Source of the DNA: Marine Group II euryarchaeote MED-G33
GTDB taxonomy: Archaea; Thermoplasmatota; Poseidoniia; Poseidoniales; Thalassarchaeaceae
Reading direction: 5' to 3'
DNA length: 21,038 nt
Assembly (NCBI GenBank): GCA_949538655.1
Contig: CATISE010000164.1
Span: 1-21,038 of the forward strand
This document shows, piece after piece, positions 17,601 to 21,038 of the stretch (position 1 is the stretch's first letter; each line of letters starts with the position of its first letter). The translations under genes were made by a program, and so were the position numbers. Below the pieces are notes generated by a model. That model was given only the letters and a program-made list of their open reading frames with translations. It made no database searches and was not told the DNA's origin.

Positions 17601-20600
17601 ATACACTCCGATATCAATCGATGCGCGTGACAATGGAAACGGTTCGTATAATATCGAATTACCACGCGATACATGGGTTGTCCAGAGTATCTTAGATAAC
17701 GAATACATCCTTTACGAAGAAATCGAATTGGAAGAAAATATCACTGGACTGGTATTGAAGTATGTCGAATCGGCATGGGTCAATGGTTCAGTCATGTATG
17801 ATTTGACCGACAAGCCTGAAGAGGAACCACAACCATACAACAATCAGATGGTCGACATCCAATGGGGTGGCGGCATCACTGAGAACACGATGACTGATGC
17901 AAATGGGACATTTGGATTCCAAATCCCTGTCGGCGCTGAAGTCAACTTGACCGTTCACGTTGTCGTTGGTCATCTCTTGGTCGGAAAACACTTCACCGTT
18001 CCAAGCGGTGGAATCGACTTCTCTGGAGAGGATTCACTGTATCCAACAAACAGTGTGGGTGCAGCGGGTGCGATCTTCCTGTATGATGTAGGAAACCCAT
18101 ACACACAGGATACACCAGGATTCGGAGATTACCCCTTCATGGTGGAAGCTTACGATAATGCCACAGGTGTCACATGGCAATGGGCTGTAGATACTGGACA
18201 AGGTCGGTTCACTGCATACGTATTGGAACCTGAGGCCAACGAGTCCAGAGAATGGACACTCAGTGTCAATAACCCCACTCTCAATGTGGAACCATTGATC
18301 TACACACCTTCTGGTGACAATGCAACTTTGCAAATGGTCGCAAATCCAGCGTATGTGATGGCGAATTTGACCACATTCATCGACCACTCTAATGATGGAA
18401 ACGTGAGCAATGGAACATTCCAACCTGTTGATTTCACATTGATTCCATACGCAGCATTCGATGATTCAAGGAATATCAATATCAGCGCGAATCAAACCTG
18501 TGATGGTATTGTGACTCAAAATTGCTGGGACAATGGTACGATCCAACTTGAACTCAGTGTGGGCAAGTGGGTTTTCGAAACTGAAGCCAAGGACCCACGT
18601 GATGAGAATGCAACCGATTACAATACCTTGCTTTCAGCATCCAATGGTATGATTGATGTTGCCATTGGCGCAGAGTCATTCGATGTAGAATTGGGCTTCT
18701 TGCCCGAATGGCACACGTCAATTACATTGACCAACGAATCAGGTGGCACAATGGCCAATTGGACCGTGTACTTCGAGGAAGCAGGTGAAGGAACTGAAAC
18801 ATTCAACCTTGATACCGATGCCAATGGAACAATCGTTGAATATCTCCCGGAAGGAGATTGGATTGTTTACATTCTCGACTTTATCGATGATGATGGAGAT
18901 GATACGAATGATGATCCATTGCAAACCTTCCGTGGTACGCTAACAGTCGATTCATCAACCCCTGGAACGAGTATCGAGTGGCAATCGATTGAAGCCGCAC
19001 AGTTCAACCTAACATTGGTTGAGGCTGGAAGTAATGAATTACTGAGCGGATTCTCAGTCACAGCTGTCAGTGATGATGGTCTTGGTGAATTTATGCTAGG
19101 ACCCAGTGATGAAAATGGCGTCATTGATGGAACTCTTATGCAGGGCGCATGGACATTGAGTCTGAACCGAACCGATAGCAACTTGCGATGGGTTCTTGAC
19201 AATGTCTCGATGAACTTCGCCTCGGGTTCAGGAAACCCAGACACCAACCTTACATTGGTCAAGTGGGTCGAGATTGCAGGTAATCTATTCCGCGATATCA
19301 ACGATGATGACGCATGGAGTTACGCTGAAGGTATCGTAGATGCCAATGTTACAGTGAGCAGTTCGACATTTGGTCCTGTAAATCTTACATCTGATGTTTT
19401 GGGGACATGGAGAATATTCGTACCAGTCAACGACACCTACGATGTATTTGCCAGCAAGGATGGTTACAGCAATGGTGCGGCTACAATCGAGGTCGACTAT
19501 ACAGCCAATACATCTGACATCGAAATGATGGCTGGAATCGTCACAGTGAGTGGAGAAATTTCACACGTATTACCGTCGGAATGGGGAGTCATTTCAGATG
19601 ACATCACACTCGTTTTGATTCCAGAATCTGGCCTTTCGTTTAGCGAGGTTACACCAACAAAGGTGCTTGATAATGGTACATGGGACGGAACTTGGACGGC
19701 AGACATTGATCCTGGTAATTGGATTCTCTATGCGACATATGATGGCGATGAAGGTAAATTTGCTGCAATGGAGCGCGTAGACGCAGCGGTCGCAGAGGGT
19801 GGCGAAACTGATGCCATGCTCTCAACAGCGAGTATCCTGCATGTGTCTACCCGATGGGTTGATTTCGATGGAGACAACTTCACTTTGGGTGATAGTGCAC
19901 TAATCAATGCGGGTGATAACCTGGTCTTTGTGAGTGATTCTGCTCACAATTGGAATCAATCGGTTGACTCAAACGGTCAAATTTCATTGCTCCTGCCTGC
20001 TGGTGATTACAGTATAAGTGGTATTTTCACAACAACAGAATATGGTGTGAACATGACCTACAATGGTGGGAAGAACGCAGAAGTAGTCGGCGGTGGTGTT
20101 GAATCACCTGAACAACTCGTTGTGTTCAACCGTGCAGAAGATCACTCCGTATCGTTCACTGTTAGTGACAATCACACATCCATTCAGCAATCGGAAGACG
20201 ATGGTGATCACTTCACCATCATGAATAACGATGCAGAAGATGAAGAAGGTGAATATACAGTCGGTTTCATCAACATGCAAGTCAACTATGAAGGAAACAT
20301 GGCTGATGATGACTACGTCCTCACAGTTGAAATGAATGGTGGCGATGCAGCATTCTGGACGATTGAGGTTTGGGATGGAGATGATTCACCGACCAATACG
20401 CCTTCTGATGCATTGTGTGTAGATCCTGAAACTTTCACTGATTCAAATGCAACACGAGATTACAACGGTGTCTATGACTTGGGTGAGAGCTTCGAAGATT
20501 CCAACTCCAATGGTGAGTGGGATGCTGGTATTTTGACCAATTGCTGGTCCATCTCTCGTGCGTACGAAATGGGTCTGAATGTCACAGAAACTGACGATAT

Positions 20601-21038
20601 TCAACTTCGAGTAACACCCGCAAATGAGAGTGTTGCTGAATCATATGCTGATGGACATTCAATGCTTGTCAAGATGAAGAACCTCAATGATCAATCATAC
20701 AGCGAATATGAACTCAAGTTGTTCGTCCCACAAACACATGGGGCTGAACTGGCCAGCGAAATTGTGGATGTTATTGGAATCCAACCTGGAAACGATGAAA
20801 CATACACATTCGTGTTTGAGAACACTGGAAACGGTGATGATACTTACAGTATCTCGATTTCAGACTTGCCTGAGGCTCTAGCCACTCCACCATTGTGGAG
20901 TGTTACTGGACCTTCTGCACTAACCGTTGGTCCACGAACCACACAGGCATATTCTGTCACGATTCACGTGTCTGAATTATGGGTCGATGATGTAGAACCA
21001 TTCCCGGTAACCGTCACGATTCAAAGTGAAGATAATAC
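11677..21038 (+). CDS. aglB: Giant AglB/STT3-type oligosaccharyltransferase with C-terminal surface-domain array, 3' end outside window
   Basis: Transfers a lipid-linked glycan to Asn in N-x-S/T sequons on the outer face of the membrane. One frame runs unbroken for 3120 codons and continues past the window. The start has AGAGGGA six bases upstream. Residues 1-365: about nine extra membrane helices. Residues 365-865: STT3 membrane core with the first acidic motif GGSDPWY (Asp401), the second motif ADHDAF (Asp517, Asp519) and the external-loop TIAE (Glu728). Residues 869-1430: globular domain with the family hallmark WWDYG (962-966), followed by FQ and ADNFQS. Residues 1433-1500: carboxypeptidase-regulatory-like domain, as found at the end of some archaeal AglBs. 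From about 1540: Gly-rich repeats (GTGTFQGTGQFSGD), at least eight further CNA-B-like modules, Ca-binding-like Asp loops and a NEW3-like domain from 3037. Usual AglBs are about 600-1,000 residues. A DK-type motif could not be placed with confidence. Confidence 0.9.
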   Translation, partial: MENKNGTASTQPPLFGLLAIPVTIAIMLAMMVAATWNAVDYDGSDWNTLLMITTVLLAGGLLGKAPRIIFEPVGTRPSLVSLGFAVVIGAVGMLHYYDGAALLGLAFTMMAIGVHLFDRSRRHEEELIVVGVVAGFVYAIQVAAAGHSWGGESSLAGSYYDILDVDRAVTGFLFFTWWVISILTSVLIALAVRGRLQEGGRGSWFADLPTTVEKDHIPLYVGLGVWLGAHVFSLWHLSTLDNPDSIFLAENVGFFWAFFTGLVAMFVAFCWAEQWRTLGAFMGLNWILYTFGNWQDSGLFIFGDADGLLSFLHGSLGTLSWFAIFFWLNAGILYYGFSGRLLRGPENRNHGQARLWWAQHWYGITIASALLAAFVVRIIWNVIPAMNAAGTGEWDMTGGSDPWYMKRAIDYILAQNSHFIIDMDRAYPVGSINPRPPLFSWTLALGGVLLDPFLEGDVHDAAWWSIAGMPAVYGALTVLPIAATCKRFFGTGAGAVGAWLMALMPGHVSHSTFALADHDAFVILFMSLGFYFWLCAVDSIGSDKLLEDSDWNPLHMVKGIKAAFKQHPAAMAQAILAGVSFATVALGWKGFVYGLAIVYAAFFMQTALNLVRRRDSMPLTAAIIVMMLTTFLLPLPFYANMQLNLVWDASGFQPLFYIVGFTVINGWIVTAFRDKPWLMVIIMGSGITTVLLGTLYILQLLEISNGWDVLTTGGFYFSKNKVFGTIAEAQAPSRGQLFANFGPLVFMFALGMGFISLWRGFRTRKQTHMVLSMWILLASYMAWSAGRFMFNATPVMAIMGSAAIVGLWRSSGVKAFSKTWRRMGVSGSKARFSSTIRAGRKHPGVPAIGLVLLLLFSQHAIYGIDSGIPRGEVAEKQVDDVIHDLVPDALRAELFGWSVLDGSPYSDFGIDDEENPTCQRECWYMGTFGPGFNGRSWNEAYDWLEAQDSDVTFSERPAFVSWWDYGFQALAQGQHPTVADNFQSGIPAAGNMLLAGGEEDTIALFIVTLAEGDMRQEFNDDEGTTDDDQFTRAFAQAMQQHFDSSATWDEWVAVNTLSDSQGVQDRAFTIIGAGDDVMLAEGTIMNDDGTRSSDSTVYRLYEDREQIGEYADLGGAIYEFDQNGKVDWMDNCPVDDDFVIDDNGNSPGDDNYDATNAFSCESSHYIIGDYWYTSDLYDDFDDVSTSLHRQNARYALARDLLTHVFSLEDLVDLYHDLTSIEYEVESYDSGPGETVTRNNDIRYFAVDNRLYPIGGYQYAESNMHGGNPTGIFYAPTTLSGLDPDDYIESVYITQRGDRPEQEMTGPEFEAAYMADLLAGQSGSGGDIIELVDVRVDQQPDFFETMIARAYVGYGTPQLGVESERGHGQPRQHFQGYGTPDTALTFAYPLPGAMMNHFVLANWYDANEDNEQMLSAANTGVKVLKYYSGATLEGDVVLGEIGAVPNAKLLIERDAFSGEDPSDTDARTYWIPIGSAQADDEGHFSLTVPSGRIRVTAFMGDSDLVSARDSLATADQNIASGWAVDLVTAVNDDRTVNPITGILANVSGSTWLGEATINVTGDQGHSNGASLLNLDISVAASGATGTIEWQGDADFGGNPLANMDLRISNIWDESRQDAYYITTSDGDVEGERGYGPGAVGEVTFTGPGSMTSESGVVTATDFTGNYTRSILHNHSYSGIGDIFGRGTFVGSIEDVDAQECNNGSMPDQASYCLEDLNAPDTFLVDGLVEGADGRFTSNGTSYFTTAMYRETIVGAGTFAVDATDTSLSTYGTINGTGTFQGTGQFSGDMVKPGSFHLVDAIPGTYHVSVLFDNGEESILPMPLIVPLTRDSPEANNIELSLPGTWIQGTTSSMTFDGSIGESVVGRMELVDFEDMEATVTEQCGEIAWSPCWFETDGNGTFGIGPVLEGEYVVTMDVDSDGFDEYRSETISVTPDTAGNVTPSNIDQIPPMFDIEFLLLDHEDQPVEGQNLSFSNQYTPISIDARDNGNGSYNIELPRDTWVVQSILDNEYILYEEIELEENITGLVLKYVESAWVNGSVMYDLTDKPEEEPQPYNNQMVDIQWGGGITENTMTDANGTFGFQIPVGAEVNLTVHVVVGHLLVGKHFTVPSGGIDFSGEDSLYPTNSVGAAGAIFLYDVGNPYTQDTPGFGDYPFMVEAYDNATGVTWQWAVDTGQGRFTAYVLEPEANESREWTLSVNNPTLNVEPLIYTPSGDNATLQMVANPAYVMANLTTFIDHSNDGNVSNGTFQPVDFTLIPYAAFDDSRNINISANQTCDGIVTQNCWDNGTIQLELSVGKWVFETEAKDPRDENATDYNTLLSASNGMIDVAIGAESFDVELGFLPEWHTSITLTNESGGTMANWTVYFEEAGEGTETFNLDTDANGTIVEYLPEGDWIVYILDFIDDDGDDTNDDPLQTFRGTLTVDSSTPGTSIEWQSIEAAQFNLTLVEAGSNELLSGFSVTAVSDDGLGEFMLGPSDENGVIDGTLMQGAWTLSLNRTDSNLRWVLDNVSMNFASGSGNPDTNLTLVKWVEIAGNLFRDINDDDAWSYAEGIVDANVTVSSSTFGPVNLTSDVLGTWRIFVPVNDTYDVFASKDGYSNGAATIEVDYTANTSDIEMMAGIVTVSGEISHVLPSEWGVISDDITLVLIPESGLSFSEVTPTKVLDNGTWDGTWTADIDPGNWILYATYDGDEGKFAAMERVDAAVAEGGETDAMLSTASILHVSTRWVDFDGDNFTLGDSALINAGDNLVFVSDSAHNWNQSVDSNGQISLLLPAGDYSISGIFTTTEYGVNMTYNGGKNAEVVGGGVESPEQLVVFNRAEDHSVSFTVSDNHTSIQQSEDDGDHFTIMNNDAEDEEGEYTVGFINMQVNYEGNMADDDYVLTVEMNGGDAAFWTIEVWDGDDSPTNTPSDALCVDPETFTDSNATRDYNGVYDLGESFEDSNSNGEWDAGILTNCWSISRAYEMGLNVTETDDIQLRVTPANESVAESYADGHSMLVKMKNLNDQSYSEYELKLFVPQTHGAELASEIVDVIGIQPGNDETYTFVFENTGNGDDTYSISISDLPEALATPPLWSVTGPSALTVGPRTTQAYSVTIHVSELWVDDVEPFPVTVTIQSEDN
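16108..20030 (+). other. Array of repeated Ig/CNA-B-like modules within the giant gene
   Basis: Each module shows a turn of the type D-x-N-G followed by strands and a [P/Q]-x-G-x-[W/Y] loop. Clear copies by first Asp codon: 16108 (DDEGHFSLTVPSGRIRV), 17359 (DGNGTFGIGPVLEGEYVV), 17629 (DNGNGSYNIELPRDTWVV), 17896 (DANGTFGFQIPVGAEVNL), 18817 (DANGTIVEYLPEGDWIVY), 19108 (DENGVIDGTLMQGAWTLS), 19393 (DVLGTWRIFVPVNDTYDV), 19669 (DNGTWDGTWTADIDPGNW) and 19966 (DSNGQISLLLPAGDYSIS). The pattern is that of carboxypeptidase-regulatory/CNA-B prealbumin-like folds. The copies are diverged in DNA, so this is an old protein-level repeat and not a recent tandem duplication. Confidence 0.7.
20476..20529 (+). 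other. Calcium-binding-like Asp/Asn loop in the giant protein
   Basis: The protein reads DLGESFEDSNSNGEWDAG, a spaced Asp/Asn/Glu pattern like the Ca-binding loops of extracellular dockerin and thrombospondin type-3 repeats. A second, weaker one (DINDDDAWSYAEG) begins at 19294. Such loops often stiffen stalks of extracellular beta domains. The motif is seen in the sequence; metal binding is inferred. Confidence 0.45.

Noticed and set aside
12153..20881. Many short frames on both strands (for example 12153-12530 minus, 14939-15280 plus, 18867-19301 minus)
   Set aside because: All lie inside the single unbroken frame beginning at 11677, whose translation shows STT3 motifs and coherent repeated domains. 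The short frames have no recognisable motifs and are shadows.
1..21038. CRISPR array, IS elements, integrase, attachment sites or prophage genes
   Set aside because: No regularly spaced identical repeats, transposase motifs, terminal inverted repeats or phage genes were seen; the tRNA at 4071 has no visible duplicated 3' fragment in the window.

Overview
The window looks like chromosomal DNA of a planktonic euryarchaeon, most likely Marine Group II/III (Poseidoniia, Thermoplasmatota). Two recognisable genes point to Archaea: CDP-archaeol synthase (CarS), which makes archaeal ether lipids, and an AglB/STT3-type oligosaccharyltransferase. Shine-Dalgarno sites reading GAGGTGA occur in front of two genes. 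The high share of exported Asp-rich proteins with Ig-like folds fits this lineage, but the lineage is inferred from style and has not been tested by phylogeny.

Layout. 1-2767: two exported lipoproteins with nearly the same lipobox signal peptide, a subtilisin-family protease (5' end outside the window) and an Asp-box beta-propeller protein. 2777-4036: an HD-domain phosphohydrolase of the SAMHD1/dNTPase-like group. 4071-4145: a tRNA with CAT anticodon. 4200-6296: two tandem related envelope proteins (signal peptide, Ig-like domains, C-terminal membrane anchor), the first with a very acidic cytoplasmic tail. 6396-7691: an unrecognised membrane protein with three N-terminal helices and an external domain. 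7692-9530, minus strand: a large surface protein with a signal peptide, a C-terminal anchor and another acidic tail; its stop codon directly abuts the preceding gene's stop. 9531-9584: a compact divergent promoter region. 9585-11539: carS and purD, overlapping as TGATG. 11540-11676: a structured leader with three alternately pairing arms.

11677-21038: a single unbroken reading frame fills the last 9.36 kb and runs off the end without a stop (at least 3120 codons). It contains the complete catalytic signature of an archaeal oligosaccharyltransferase. It also carries an extra N-terminal membrane module of about 365 residues and a C-terminal extracellular extension of about 1,600 residues made of repeated Ig/CNA-B-like modules with over 40 N-glycosylation sequons. 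It is easy to miss because it has no stop codon here and is covered by short overlapping shadow frames. It is the most unusual object in the window.

Taken together, most of the window is devoted to the cell envelope: making its lipids (CarS), glycosylating its proteins (AglB), and several anchored or lipid-linked surface proteins, with housekeeping genes (HD hydrolase, tRNA, PurD) between them. No mobile element, CRISPR array or rRNA was seen, and no gene-free stretch exceeds 137 bases.
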